A stretch of DNA of 64,000 bases from Acidobacteriota bacterium (lineage in GTDB: Bacteria; Acidobacteriota; Vicinamibacteria; Vicinamibacterales; JAFNAJ01). The notes below the pieces were generated by a model that saw nothing but the letters and a program-made list of their open reading frames with translations, was not told where the DNA came from and ran no database searches. The DNA lies in NCBI GenBank assembly GCA_023384575.1, contig JAHDVP010000015.1, forward strand, positions 50,145-114,144, written 5' to 3'. The first letter of the stretch is position 1; each line of letters begins with the position of its first letter. This document shows, piece by piece, positions 8,634 through 19,366 of this stretch. Position numbers and translations under genes: made by a program.

Positions 8634-9341
8634 TCAACGAATCTGGTGCAGCAGGCGGCTCCAGCGCGTCTGGGTGAAGATGCCCGTGACGAGCGACAAC
8701 GGTCCCTGGCTCGCCCCTGCCGACGAATCGAACGACCAGTAGACGACGAGCGCGCGGCCCTTCACGTAGCTGGCGGGCAGGAAGCTCCAGTACCGGCTGT
8801 CCTGGGAGTTGTCGCGGTTGTCTCCCATCACGAAGTAGTGCCCGGCGGGCACCGTGACGGGCCCGAACGCCTCGCGCACGTCGTATGACGTGAACTCGTG
8901 CGCCGTTGGCGAGGACGGGGGTTGAAGGTAGTGCACGTAGGGCTCGTCGAGGGGCTGGCCGTCGATGTAGACCACCTTGCGTCTCACCTCGAGGGTCTCG
9001 CCGGGCAGGCCGATCACGCGCTTGATGAAGTCCCGCTCCGGGTCTTCAGGGTATTTGAACACGACGACGTCGCCCCGCGCGACCGACGTCATGGGCAGCA
9101 CCGCCCGTTCCAGGGAGCCGAGCGAGGGTCCGAAGACGAACTTGTTCACCAGGAGGTGGTCGCCGACGAGCAGGTTGTTCTCCATCGACCCGGTCGGGAT
9201 CTTGAAGGCCTGCACGACCCACGTCCGGATGAAGAGCGCGAGGATGACCGCGATGACGATCGACTCGAAGTACTCGCGCGTCGTCGACTTCCGCCACGCA
9301 CGGCCCGTGTCCTTTGCCGCGCCCGCCTTCCTGCCCTTCAT
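8634..9341 (-). CDS. lepB: Signal peptidase I
   Basis: A 235-residue membrane peptidase that removes signal peptides from exported proteins on the outer face of the cytoplasmic membrane. One TM segment lies at about residues 26-44 (SIVIAVILALFIRTWVV). The catalytic serine is S52 in KIPTGSMENN and the general-base lysine is K107 in DFIKRVIGLPGE. The family box GHYFVMGDNRDNSQDSRYW is complete. The stop is TGA at 8634-8636. ATG 9341 lies 5 nt after the lepA stop, so lepA-lepB form an operon, as in E. coli. The long upstream extension in this frame is only the shadow of lepA. Confidence 0.96.
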   Translation of the reverse strand: MKGRKAGAAKDTGRAWRKSTTREYFESIVIAVILALFIRTWVVQAFKIPTGSMENNLLVGDHLLVNKFVFGPSLGSLERAVLPMTSVARGDVVVFKYPEDPERDFIKRVIGLPGETLEVRRKVVYIDGQPLDEPYVHYLQPPSSPTAHEFTSYDVREAFGPVTVPAGHYFVMGDNRDNSQDSRYWSFLPASYVKGRALVVYWSFDSSAGASQGPLSLVTGIFTQTRWSRLLHQIR

Positions 9342-9346
9342 CGCGC

Positions 9347-11149
<1,803 letters not shown>

Positions 11150-11174
11150 GAAGCTTCTGATTATACCTGCCGGC

Positions 11175-11434
11175 GGGTCAGGTCTTGAATCGTGGCACCG
11201 GGGTCAGGTCATGACTAACCCCAATCCGACATTCGGCTTGCGACGACCGGCCAGCGGCGACCGGCCAACACGATGACGATCGCCGTCTTCCCCTTGACCG
11301 GTCACCTCACGGGCAGTGAAGCGAAGGCCAGTCGTTCGATCGTCGATGTCTCCAACCAGGCCACCAGCCACCAGCCTGTCGCCGCCAGCCAGATTGTCGG
11401 AGCAGGGCTGACGCCACGATTCAGGAGCTGACCC
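11175..11434. repeat. Inverted-repeat-bounded element (MITE-like) between gltA and lepA
   Basis: Two 22-nt arms, 11175-11196 and 11413-11434, are inverted copies of each other with 20 of 22 positions identical; both share the core TGAATCGTGGC. Inside, the left arm's first ten bases (GGGTCAGGTC) recur as a direct copy at 11201-11210, followed by the palindrome GTCATGAC. The roughly 216 bp between the arms hold no convincing gene. This looks like a non-autonomous, MITE-like or REP-type element. Its arm ends 5 bp from the gltA stop codon. Confidence 0.55.
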
Positions 11435-11439
11435 CGCGA

Positions 11440-12579
11440 TCAGCGCTGATCGAGCGGCCGGAAGCGCTGGGGGTACGGCGGGCCGGTGTACTCGGCGCGA
11501 GGCCGGATCAGGCGGTTGTTGCCGAGTTGTTCGAGCACGTGCGCCGTCCAGCCCGAGACCCGGCTGACCGCGAACACCGGCGTGAAGAGGGCCATGGGGA
11601 TGCCGAGCGCGTGGTAGGTCGACGCCGAGTAGAAGTCGACGTTCGCGTCGAGCCCCTTCTCACGCTTCACGACCTGCTCGATCCGCTCCGACAACGCGTA
11701 CCACGCGAGGTCGCCCGAGCGGGTCGCCAGCGCCTTCGACATCCGGCGCAGATGGGTCGCCCGCGGATCCTCGGTGCGGTACACGCGATGGCCGAACCCC
11801 GGCACCTTCTCGCGGCGCGCCAGCTTCGCCAGGACGGCCTGCTCGGCCCGCTCGAGCGGGGCGTCATGCCCGATCTCGAGCAGCCAGCGCATCACCTCGG
11901 CGTTGGCACCTCCGTGCAGGGGCCCCTTCAGGGCTCCGACCGCGGCGACGACCGCCGAGTGCACGTCGGAGAGCGTCGCGGCGACCACCCGCGCGGCGAA
12001 CGTCGAGGCGTTCAGCTCGTGGTCGGCGTGCAGGACGAGCGCCACGTCGAGCGCCCGCACCTCGACCGGATCGGGGCGGTCGCCCTTCAGCATGTACAGG
12101 AAGTTCGCGGCCAGCCCCAGCGCCGGGTCGGGCCGGATCGGGCCGCCGCCCCTGCTCAGCCGCCCGTAGGTCGCGACGAGGCTGGTCGTTTGCGCGGTCA
12201 GCCGAATGGCTTTCCGGACGCTCGCCTCGAGGCCACGATCCCCGACGTCGGGGTCGAAGTGGGCGAGGACGGACGCCAGCGTGCGGAGCGCGTCCATCGC
12301 GTCGCCCGGCGGCAATTGCCGCATCAGCCGCAGCACCGGCTCGTCGAGCGTGAGGGCCGTGGCGAAGGCCGACTGGAGGTCGCCGAGCTCGCGGCGCGTC
12401 GGCAGGCGGCGGTGCCACAGCAGGAACGAGACCTCTTCAAACGTCGCCTGGCGCGCGAGGTCGTGGATGTCGTAGCCGCAATAGGCCAGCACACCCCGCG
12501 CGCCATCGATGAAGCAGATGGCGGACGGGGCCGCGACGACGTCCTCGAGGCCGGCCTTCGCGACGACGGGGTCAGGCAT
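11440..12579 (-). CDS. gltA: Citrate synthase (or 2-methylcitrate synthase)
   Basis: A 379-residue member of the citrate synthase family, condensing acetyl-CoA (or propionyl-CoA) with oxaloacetate at the entry of the TCA cycle. Catalytic residues are visible: His in KGPLHGGANAEV, His in VPGFGHRVYRTEDPRA, and Asp in NVDFYSASTYHALGIP. The short N-terminus (no zinc or NADH-binding extension) and the length are those of the Gram-positive/archaeal-type dimeric enzymes, a group that also contains 2-methylcitrate synthases, so substrate choice is open. No prpB/prpD is nearby, which favours citrate synthase. ATG 12579 lies 6 bp after the stop of the upstream GT2 gene. Confidence 0.9.
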   Translation of the reverse strand: MPDPVVAKAGLEDVVAAPSAICFIDGARGVLAYCGYDIHDLARQATFEEVSFLLWHRRLPTRRELGDLQSAFATALTLDEPVLRLMRQLPPGDAMDALRTLASVLAHFDPDVGDRGLEASVRKAIRLTAQTTSLVATYGRLSRGGGPIRPDPALGLAANFLYMLKGDRPDPVEVRALDVALVLHADHELNASTFAARVVAATLSDVHSAVVAAVGALKGPLHGGANAEVMRWLLEIGHDAPLERAEQAVLAKLARREKVPGFGHRVYRTEDPRATHLRRMSKALATRSGDLAWYALSERIEQVVKREKGLDANVDFYSASTYHALGIPMALFTPVFAVSRVSGWTAHVLEQLGNNRLIRPRAEYTGPPYPQRFRPLDQR

Positions 12580-12585
12580 GAGCGG

Positions 12586-14079
12586 CTAGTTCGCGGTCTC
12601 CGTGTTCAGCGCGACGTCGTCGCCGCCGAACTGCTGGACGAGCGACAACAGGCCCGTGTAGAGGAAGCCGACCTGGAACAGGATGAGGAACGGCAGCGAC
12701 CCGTAGATGCCGTTGGCGAGGGCGTAGAAGACCGTGCCGGTGAAATAGAGCCCGAGCGCCAGCTCGACGAGCGGCTGGATGTTCATCGACTGCTTGTACT
12801 TCTTGTCGGTCCAGTCGTCGGACGTGCGCTCGATGCCGTACTTCGGGGTCCGCGCGAACTCGCTCTCCCGCCGCATCAGGGCCTCGACGACCGCGCGCGC
12901 GTTGTTCACGGCGAGGCCGATCCCGATCGACATCAGGAACGGCAGGTACCGGAGCCGCTCGGTCCACGTCGCCGGGAACAGCTGCTTCTGGCACACGATG
13001 TAGAAATTCGCCACCGAGAAGGTCGCGGCGAAGAAGAACGGCACGTCGATGAGCAGCATCTCGTACCAGCCCATCGAGTAGCGCACGTACATCGCGGGGA
13101 ACATGAGGATCGAGAGCGCCACCATCAGCAGGTAGTTGAAGTTCGCCGTCAGGTGGAAGAACGCCTCGGCCTTCACGAGCCAGGGCAGGTCGGACGCCAG
13201 GATCTGCGGCAGGACCTTCCGGCAGGTCTGAATCGACCCCTTGGCCCAGCGGTGCTGCTGCGACTTGAAGGCGTTCATCTCGACGGGCACCTCGGCGGGC
13301 ACTTCGAGATCCTGCAGGAAGACGAATCGCCAGCCGCGCAGCTGCGCGCGGTAGCTCAGATCGAGGTCCTCGGTCAGGGTGTCGTGCTGCCAGCCGCCGG
13401 CGTCGCCGATGACCTCGCGGCGCCAGATCCCGGCCGTCCCGTTGAAGTTGAAGAAGCACCCCGCGCGGTTGCGCGAGCCGTGCTCGAGCACGAAGTGCCC
13501 GTCGAGCAGGATCGACTGGATCCGGGTGAGCAGCGAGTAGTCGCGATTGATGTGCCCCCAGCGCGCCTGCACCATCCCCACGCGGGGCTCGGCGAACTGC
13601 GGCAGCGCACGCTCGAGGAAGTCGGCCGGCGGCACGAAGTCGGCATCGAAGATCGCGATGAACTCCCCGCGCGCCGCCCTCAACCCGGCATCGAGCGCCC
13701 CGGCCTTGTAGCCGGTGCGGTCGGTCCGGTGCAGGTACTTGATGTCGAAGCCCTGCGCGGCATACCGGCGAACGGCGAGCTCGGCAATGGCCCGGGTCTC
13801 GTCGGTCGAGTCGTCCAGGACCTGGATCTCGAGCCGCTCGCGCGGGTACCGGATCCGGCAGACGGCCTCGACGAGGCGGTCGACGACGTACATCTCGTTG
13901 TAGATTGGCAGCTGGATCGTCACGACCGGCAGCGGGTCGAGCGGCGGCAGCGGTCGCGGCACGTTGTCTCGGTGCCGCATGTACAGGTAGACGAGGTAGT
14001 ACCGGTGCCAGCCGTACACCGCCAGAATGGCGAGCACGAAGAAGTAGGATGCGAGAATGCCCGTTTCGAATGGTGTCAT
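12586..14079 (-). CDS. Membrane glycosyltransferase family 2 (cellulose-synthase-like)
   Basis: A 497-residue processive-type GT2. An N-terminal TM segment (about residues 5-25) is followed by the catalytic domain: VVTIQLPIYNE, DDSTDET, the DXD in AIFDADFVPP, the general-base TEDLDLS, and QQHRWAKGS, which is the Q(Q/R)xRW product-binding motif of cellulose and mannan synthases. At least four TM segments follow. It probably polymerises or transfers hexose across the inner membrane; the product is unknown. No PilZ domain or BcsB partner is adjacent. ATG 14079 was preferred over TTG 14088 just upstream. A plausible promoter lies about 44 bp before the start. Confidence 0.85.
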   Translation of the reverse strand: MTPFETGILASYFFVLAILAVYGWHRYYLVYLYMRHRDNVPRPLPPLDPLPVVTIQLPIYNEMYVVDRLVEAVCRIRYPRERLEIQVLDDSTDETRAIAELAVRRYAAQGFDIKYLHRTDRTGYKAGALDAGLRAARGEFIAIFDADFVPPADFLERALPQFAEPRVGMVQARWGHINRDYSLLTRIQSILLDGHFVLEHGSRNRAGCFFNFNGTAGIWRREVIGDAGGWQHDTLTEDLDLSYRAQLRGWRFVFLQDLEVPAEVPVEMNAFKSQQHRWAKGSIQTCRKVLPQILASDLPWLVKAEAFFHLTANFNYLLMVALSILMFPAMYVRYSMGWYEMLLIDVPFFFAATFSVANFYIVCQKQLFPATWTERLRYLPFLMSIGIGLAVNNARAVVEALMRRESEFARTPKYGIERTSDDWTDKKYKQSMNIQPLVELALGLYFTGTVFYALANGIYGSLPFLILFQVGFLYTGLLSLVQQFGGDDVALNTETAN

Positions 14080-14122
14080 GGTGATCAACCGAGACGCGTG
14101 AGGGCGTTCGACGCGACCTGCG

Positions 14123-14152
14123 AGTCTACTGTGCCCTTCCCACGGAAGTCAA
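14123..14152 (-). promoter_or_regulatory. Predicted sigma70 promoter for the GT2 gene
   Basis: On the minus strand, TTGACT (14152-14147), an 18-bp spacer and TAGACT (14128-14123) resemble -35 and -10 boxes, with 5/6 and 4/6 matches to consensus. It would give a leader of roughly 35-40 nt before ATG 14079. This is inferred from sequence match only. Confidence 0.4.
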
Positions 14153-14186
14153 CGTAAGCGGACCTCATCGTAACCTGTTCATTACA

Positions 14187-14948
14187 ATGGACGAAACCGA
14201 TCTCAGACGCCTGCTCGCTGCCGTCGGCAGCGGCGAACTCACGCCCGAGGCCGCCTCGGCGCGCCTGCTCGACGTCCTGCGCGCGGCGCCGTTCGAGGAC
14301 GTGGGTTTCGCCCGCATCGACCACCACCGCCCCATTCGACAGGGCTTCCCCGAAGTGGTGTTCGGCCAGGGGAAGACACCCGTCCAGATTGCCGTGATCG
14401 CTCAGCGCATCGCCGCCCGGGGTGACACCCTGATCGTGACACGGACGACGTCCGACGCGCACGCCGCCGTCGAGGCGGTCCTGCCCGACGCCGTGTGGCA
14501 CGAGGTGGCCCGCGTCATCACCCGCCCGGGGCGCGTTCCCCCGGCTCCCGGACACGGGCCGGTCCTCGTCGCGAGCGCCGGCACCTCCGACCTCCCGGTG
14601 GCCGAGGAGGCGGCCGTCACCGCCGAAACGATGGGAAACGCCGTGGAGCGGGTCTACGACGTCGGTGTGGCAGGTTTGCACCGGTTGCTCAGCGAGCGCG
14701 CACGTCTGGCACGGGCCAGGGTGGTCGTCGTGGTCGCGGGCATGGAGGGCGCGCTGCCGAGCGTCATCGGGGGCCTCGTGGCCGTCCCGGTGATTGCCGT
14801 CCCCACGAGCGTCGGCTATGGCGCCAGTTTTCACGGTCTCTCGGCCCTGCTCGGCATGCTCAACACCTGCGCGCCTGGCGTGGCCGTCGTCAACATCGAC
14901 AACGGCTTCGGTGCGGCGACCATCGCCAGCCGCATCAACCACCTGTAG
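14187..14948 (+). CDS. larB: LarB, nickel-pincer cofactor biosynthesis protein
   Basis: A 253-residue protein of the PurE-like LarB family, which carboxylates and hydrolyses nicotinate adenine dinucleotide in the first step of nickel-pincer nucleotide cofactor synthesis. Characteristic strings are the N-terminal helix LLAAVGSGELTPEAASARLL, HHRPIRQGFPEVVFGQGKTP, VLVASAGTSDLPVAEEAA, VVVVAGMEGALPSVIGGLV and the last motif VNIDNGFGAATIASRINHL. The pathway also needs LarC and LarE, and none is visible in this window, so the target enzyme (lactate racemase-like) is not apparent. ATG 14187 is 11 nt after a TAACCT string; no clear Shine-Dalgarno precedes it. Confidence 0.92.
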   Translation: MDETDLRRLLAAVGSGELTPEAASARLLDVLRAAPFEDVGFARIDHHRPIRQGFPEVVFGQGKTPVQIAVIAQRIAARGDTLIVTRTTSDAHAAVEAVLPDAVWHEVARVITRPGRVPPAPGHGPVLVASAGTSDLPVAEEAAVTAETMGNAVERVYDVGVAGLHRLLSERARLARARVVVVVAGMEGALPSVIGGLVAVPVIAVPTSVGYGASFHGLSALLGMLNTCAPGVAVVNIDNGFGAATIASRINHL

Positions 14949-14981
14949 CAAGGAGCCGGCCATCAAGGGTGGCGCCGGGTG

Positions 14982-14990
14982 TGTTAAACT
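14982..14990 (+). promoter_or_regulatory. Extended -10-like element upstream of mutS2
   Basis: TGT-TAAACT followed by TT lies 74 nt before the mutS2 ATG, in the 116-bp gap after larB. The form resembles the TGC-TACACT boxes before dam and the zinc-ribbon gene. No -35 match at the right distance was found. The rest of the gap shows nothing further. Confidence 0.3.
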
Positions 14991-15064
14991 TTGGGGTTCA
15001 CTGGCGGTAGCCGTCACCCGCGGGGCCCCGCCCGCGTTCCCCCCGTCCAGCGTCCGTCGCACCG

Positions 15065-17530
15065 ATGCACCCCGGCACCCTGAAGGCGCTCGAGTTCGAT
15101 CGAATCGTCGAGGCCGTCCGTCGTCTGGCCCTGACGCCGCTCGGGGCCGCCCGGCTCGAACGCCTGCGGCCAGCCACCGCCAGGCTCGACGTCGAGGCCG
15201 CCCTCGAGACGACCACCGAGGCGGTTCGCCTCCTCGCCGAGGCCCAGGGGTTCGGGTTGCGGGCGCCGGCCTCGCTCGACCGGCTGCTCGACGCCCTCGC
15301 CGTGACGGGCTACGCGCTCGAGCCGCTCCAACTGCTCGGGCTCGCATCGCTGCTCGAATCGGCGGAGCAGTGCGCGCACGCGGTGCGCCGCGCCGCACGC
15401 GGGCAGCTGCCCCGACTGCTCGCCATCGCCTCGCGCGTCGCCTCGTTCGATCACGAGACGGCCGACGTTCGCCGCGCGGTCGACCCGGCGGGCGAGGTCT
15501 TCGACCATGCCAGCCCGGAACTGCGACAGATTCGCGATCGCCTGAGACGCCAGCGCCAGCGCCTGCGCGGGACGCTCGAATCGTACGTGCGCGGGAAGGA
15601 CACGGCCAAGTACCTGCAGGAGCAGGTGATCACCGACCGCAACGGCCGGTACGTGCTCATGGTCCGGGCCGAGCACCGGGGCGCGATTCCCGGCATCGTC
15701 CACGGCAGCTCGACGAGTGGCGCGAGTCTGTTCCTCGAACCGCTCAGTACCGTCGAGATCAACAACGAAATCGTGGCGCTGCAGGAGCACGAAGCCCAGG
15801 AGGTCAGGCGGATCCTCCTCGCGCTCACCGACGCGTTCCGACGCCGGGCGGCCGACCTCGCGCGGACGATCGACGCCGCGACCGATCTGGACGTGGCGCA
15901 GGCCAAGGCCCGCCTCGCCCAGCTCGTCGACGGCGTCGCCCCGGCCCTCTCGACCGACGGCCGGCTCGAACTGCTCGGCGCCCGGCACCCGCTGCTCGTT
16001 CCGGCCGTGACCGAGCGGCTCGCCGATGCCGACGGCGAGGCGCGGACCACGGGCCCCGTGCCGGTCGACATCCGCCTCGTGCCGCCGACGAGCGTCTTGA
16101 TGATCACGGGGCCCAACACGGGCGGCAAGACGGTGGCGCTGAAGACGGCGGGCCTGCTCGCGCTCATGGCGCAGGCCGGCCTGCACGTGCCCGTCCTCGA
16201 GGGATCGGTGCTGCCGGTCTTCGGGTCGGTGTTCGCCGACATCGGCGACGAGCAGTCCATCGCCCAGAACCTCAGCACGTTCTCGTGGCACATGACGAAC
16301 ATCGCCGCCATGGACGCCACGCTGGGCCTGCCCGCCCTCGTCCTGCTCGACGAGGTGGGCGCCGGCACCGATCCGATCGAAGGCGGCGCGCTCGGCATGG
16401 CGATCATCGAGCACTTCCGCGCGCGCGGGGCGCTCGTCGTCGCCACGACGCACTACGACGCCCTCAAGACCTACGCGTCGACGACCGACGGGGTGGCGAG
16501 TGCGGCGTTCGGATTCACCCCCGACACCTTCACTCCGACCTACCGGCTGCTGTACGGGTCGCCGGGCACCAGCCTGGCGCTCGAGATCGCCTCGACGCTG
16601 GGACTGCCGGCGTCGGTCATCGAGCAGGCACGGCGCTACCGGAGCGAGCGCGAGGCCCAGCTCGCCGAGCACCTGGCGCGCGTCGACCAGGAACTGCACA
16701 CCCTCGACCACGAGCGGCGCCTGCTCACGCGCGAGCGCGAGCAGATGGCCGACCAGGAGTCCCGGTTCCGGGCGCGGGAGGACGCGCTGCGGAACCGCGA
16801 GGAGGAGTTCCGCCGGCGGCTCGACGCCAGGCTCGACGAGCGGCTCCGCGACGCCCGGCGGGAGATCGACGCCATCGTGGACGATGCCAAGCGCCGCGCG
16901 GCGGCGCTCGTGGCCGAGGCCGCGCGTCGATCCACGCAGAGCGCGGCGCCGCTCTCGACCGGCGAGACCGGCGGTCTCCGCGCCGACGCGCGCGAGCGGC
17001 TCGACTCGCTCGGAGGTCGGTTGCGCGCCGAGGTCGCCGCACATGCGCCTGCCACGGCCCCCGCGACCGTCGCGCCGGCCGAGGCGGTACAGGTCGGCGA
17101 CCGCGTGGCGGTGGGGCCCCTCGGTCTGGAAGGGGTGGTCCAGGCCCTGCACGGACGTGAGGCGGAAATCAACGTACGGGGCAAACGGCTACGCGCCTCG
17201 GTCGACGAACTGCGCGTGCTGCGGGGCGCGGGCGGGCCGGCGCCGTCCGTCAAGGTCGAAGTCCACGTCCAGGCGCGCGGGGACGGGGCGACCGACCTCA
17301 ACGTGATCGGGTGCAGCGTCGACGAGGCCGTCTCACGGGCCGACAAGTTCCTCGACGCGGCGGCTGTCGCCGAGCAACGGGTGGTCCGCGTGATCCACGG
17401 GCAGGGCACGGGTCAGCTCCGGCGCGCGCTGGCCGGGTTCCTGCAGGGGCACCCGCTCGTGGCGCGGTTTGGGCCGGCTCCCCAGACGGAAGGCGGCCAG
17501 GGCGTCACCGTGGTGGAGCTGAAGGACTAG
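15065..17530 (+). CDS. mutS2: MutS2 family ATPase/endonuclease
   Basis: An 821-residue MutS2. The N-terminal core (MHPGTLKALEFDRIVEAVRR...) leads to the ABC-type ATPase: Walker A GPNTGGKT at residues 349-356, the signature region QNLSTFSWHM and Walker B ALVLLDEVGAGTDP. A long helical region (about 520-640) precedes a KOW-like segment (VQVGDRVAVGPLGLEGVV) and a C-terminal Smr domain (about 730-821) with IHGQGTGQLRRAL. MutS2 suppresses recombination or rescues collided ribosomes, depending on species. The first Smr motif, usually LDLRG or LDLHG, reads LNVIG here. dnaG starts 1 bp after its stop, so the two are in one transcript. Confidence 0.95.
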   Translation: MHPGTLKALEFDRIVEAVRRLALTPLGAARLERLRPATARLDVEAALETTTEAVRLLAEAQGFGLRAPASLDRLLDALAVTGYALEPLQLLGLASLLESAEQCAHAVRRAARGQLPRLLAIASRVASFDHETADVRRAVDPAGEVFDHASPELRQIRDRLRRQRQRLRGTLESYVRGKDTAKYLQEQVITDRNGRYVLMVRAEHRGAIPGIVHGSSTSGASLFLEPLSTVEINNEIVALQEHEAQEVRRILLALTDAFRRRAADLARTIDAATDLDVAQAKARLAQLVDGVAPALSTDGRLELLGARHPLLVPAVTERLADADGEARTTGPVPVDIRLVPPTSVLMITGPNTGGKTVALKTAGLLALMAQAGLHVPVLEGSVLPVFGSVFADIGDEQSIAQNLSTFSWHMTNIAAMDATLGLPALVLLDEVGAGTDPIEGGALGMAIIEHFRARGALVVATTHYDALKTYASTTDGVASAAFGFTPDTFTPTYRLLYGSPGTSLALEIASTLGLPASVIEQARRYRSEREAQLAEHLARVDQELHTLDHERRLLTREREQMADQESRFRAREDALRNREEEFRRRLDARLDERLRDARREIDAIVDDAKRRAAALVAEAARRSTQSAAPLSTGETGGLRADARERLDSLGGRLRAEVAAHAPATAPATVAPAEAVQVGDRVAVGPLGLEGVVQALHGREAEINVRGKRLRASVDELRVLRGAGGPAPSVKVEVHVQARGDGATDLNVIGCSVDEAVSRADKFLDAAAVAEQRVVRVIHGQGTGQLRRALAGFLQGHPLVARFGPAPQTEGGQGVTVVELKD

Positions 17531-17531
17531 C

Positions 17532-19310
17532 GTGGCGCTCTTTCCCCAGTCGTTCATCGACGAGGTCCGCCAGTCCGCCGACATCGTCCAGGTGGTGCAG
17601 GACGTGGTGTCGCTGCGGCGGAGCGGTGCCACCTACAAGGGGCTGTGCCCGTTCCATGGCGAGAAGACGCCGTCGTTCCACGTGAACCGGGAGCGCGGGT
17701 TCTTCCACTGCTTCGGCTGCGGCGTCGGCGGCGATGCGATCAAGTTCGTCGAGCTGTACGAAAAGCTGAGCTTTCAGGAAGCCGTCCGCCAGCTGGCCCA
17801 GCGCTTCGGCATCGCCATCCCGGAACCGACGCGCAGCGGCCAGGAACTGGCGCTCGACGCCGAGCGCGAAACACTGCTCAAGATGCACGAGGTGGCGGCG
17901 GCGTACTTCCGGGAGCAGTTGGCCGGCCCGGCGGGCGCCCGGGCGCGTCAGCAGTTGAGCGCGCGCGGCCTGACGGCGGCCACCATCGAGCGGCTCGGGC
18001 TCGGCGTCGCGCCGACGACCCGCGACGGGCTCACACAGCGCTTGAAGCATCAGGGGTTCGGATCGGCATCACTCGTCCGCAGCGGCCTGACGCTCGAGCG
18101 GGAGGGCGGCCAGATCGTCGACCGGTTTCGGCAGCGCCTGATGATCCCCATCTGCCGCGAGACCGGCTCGGTTGTCGCCTTCGGCGGCCGGGCGATGGAG
18201 GATGGACAGCAACCCAAGTACCTGAACTCCCCGGAGACGCCGATCTACGTGAAGTCGCGCACGCTCTACGGGTTGCACCTGACGAAGGCCGCCATCAGGA
18301 AGGCGGGGTACGTGGTGCTCGTCGAGGGGTATTTCGATCTGGCCCAGGTCCTGCAGGAAACCGACGTGCCCGTGGTGGCGATGTGTGGAACGGCGCTCGC
18401 GGCGGCGCAGGCACAGGCGCTGAGACGGTTCACGTCGAGGGTGGTGCTGAGCCTGGATCCAGACTCTGCGGGGCAAAGTGCGGCGGCTCGCTCGTCGGAA
18501 CTTCTCGTGGCGGAGGGGTTCCAAGTGGAGGTGGCCGTATTGCCCTCCGGGCTCGACCCCGATACGTATGTAAGGAAGTACGGAGGACAGGCGTATAGTG
18601 ATCGGATCGGCCAGGCGGGGGCCTGGCTCGATTTCCTGCTCGAACGCGCGGCGCGAACACACGATCTCGACAAGGCGACCGGGCGGCAGGCCTTCATCTC
18701 GGAGATGCTCGCGGTCGCGGCCCGCATCCCCGACGCGCCGGCTCGCGACCAGTTCGCCGACCGGCTCGCGCACCGGGCGCGCGTCAGCGAAGAGGTCGTG
18801 CGCGCGGAGATACGGAAGGCGGCGGTTGGGCGCCGGACGACGGTCGCCGTGCCGCAGTTGACGGGAACGGGCCAGCTCAAGCCGGTCGAGCAGGAGTTGC
18901 TCGCCGCGTTGCTCAACGCGCCGGCCGACGCGCAGCGGGCTCTGGCCGAGCTCGGGCCGGGCGACCTCGACGGTCTCGGCAGCAGCCGGGTGCTGCTGAC
19001 GGCTCGCGCATTGCTCGACCAGGCGCCGGAGGTGATGCCAGGGCTGCTGCTCGAGCGTCTAAGTGAGGAGGAGGGCCGGCTGATCACGGCGCTCGCGGCC
19101 CGACGGAGCGCCGCGCCGGCGATGTCGCCGGCCGAGTGCGCCCGCGTGCTGCGGGTCCTGCGGCACCAGCGCGACCTCGCCGCGCTGCAGCGGGCCATCG
19201 ATCGGGCCCAGGAGCGCGGAGCCGCGACGGGGCCCGAATTCGACGGCTTGCTCCAGCAGAAGAGCGAGCTGATGCGCCGGCTCGCGGCGTGTGAAGAGAC
19301 CCTGATGTGA
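17532..19310 (+). CDS. dnaG: DNA primase
   Basis: A 592-residue primase that makes RNA primers for replication. The N-terminal zinc ribbon has C39, H42, C60 and C63 (CPFHGEKTPSFHVN...FFHCFGCG). The Toprim catalytic core follows with VLVEGYFDLAQVLQ and SLDPDSAGQSAA, and the C-terminal part (about 430-592) is the helicase-binding region, as expected for about 600 aa. The start is GTG 17532, immediately after the mutS2 TAG, and the conserved FPQSFIDEVRQSADIVQVV begins there. mutS2-dnaG-rpoD resembles the macromolecular synthesis operon. Confidence 0.97.
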   Translation: MALFPQSFIDEVRQSADIVQVVQDVVSLRRSGATYKGLCPFHGEKTPSFHVNRERGFFHCFGCGVGGDAIKFVELYEKLSFQEAVRQLAQRFGIAIPEPTRSGQELALDAERETLLKMHEVAAAYFREQLAGPAGARARQQLSARGLTAATIERLGLGVAPTTRDGLTQRLKHQGFGSASLVRSGLTLEREGGQIVDRFRQRLMIPICRETGSVVAFGGRAMEDGQQPKYLNSPETPIYVKSRTLYGLHLTKAAIRKAGYVVLVEGYFDLAQVLQETDVPVVAMCGTALAAAQAQALRRFTSRVVLSLDPDSAGQSAAARSSELLVAEGFQVEVAVLPSGLDPDTYVRKYGGQAYSDRIGQAGAWLDFLLERAARTHDLDKATGRQAFISEMLAVAARIPDAPARDQFADRLAHRARVSEEVVRAEIRKAAVGRRTTVAVPQLTGTGQLKPVEQELLAALLNAPADAQRALAELGPGDLDGLGSSRVLLTARALLDQAPEVMPGLLLERLSEEEGRLITALAARRSAAPAMSPAECARVLRVLRHQRDLAALQRAIDRAQERGAATGPEFDGLLQQKSELMRRLAACEETLM

Positions 19311-19366
19311 GGCCGCCCGGCGGGCGGCCCGTTCGGTGAGGCCCGGAGCCCGATAGGAGGCGTTCG

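Noticed and set aside
12571..12586. GGGGTCAGGCATGA near the gltA start as another copy of the element at 11175
   Set aside because: It is part of the gltA coding start; the similarity covers only the short GGGTCAG string and has no partner arm nearby.
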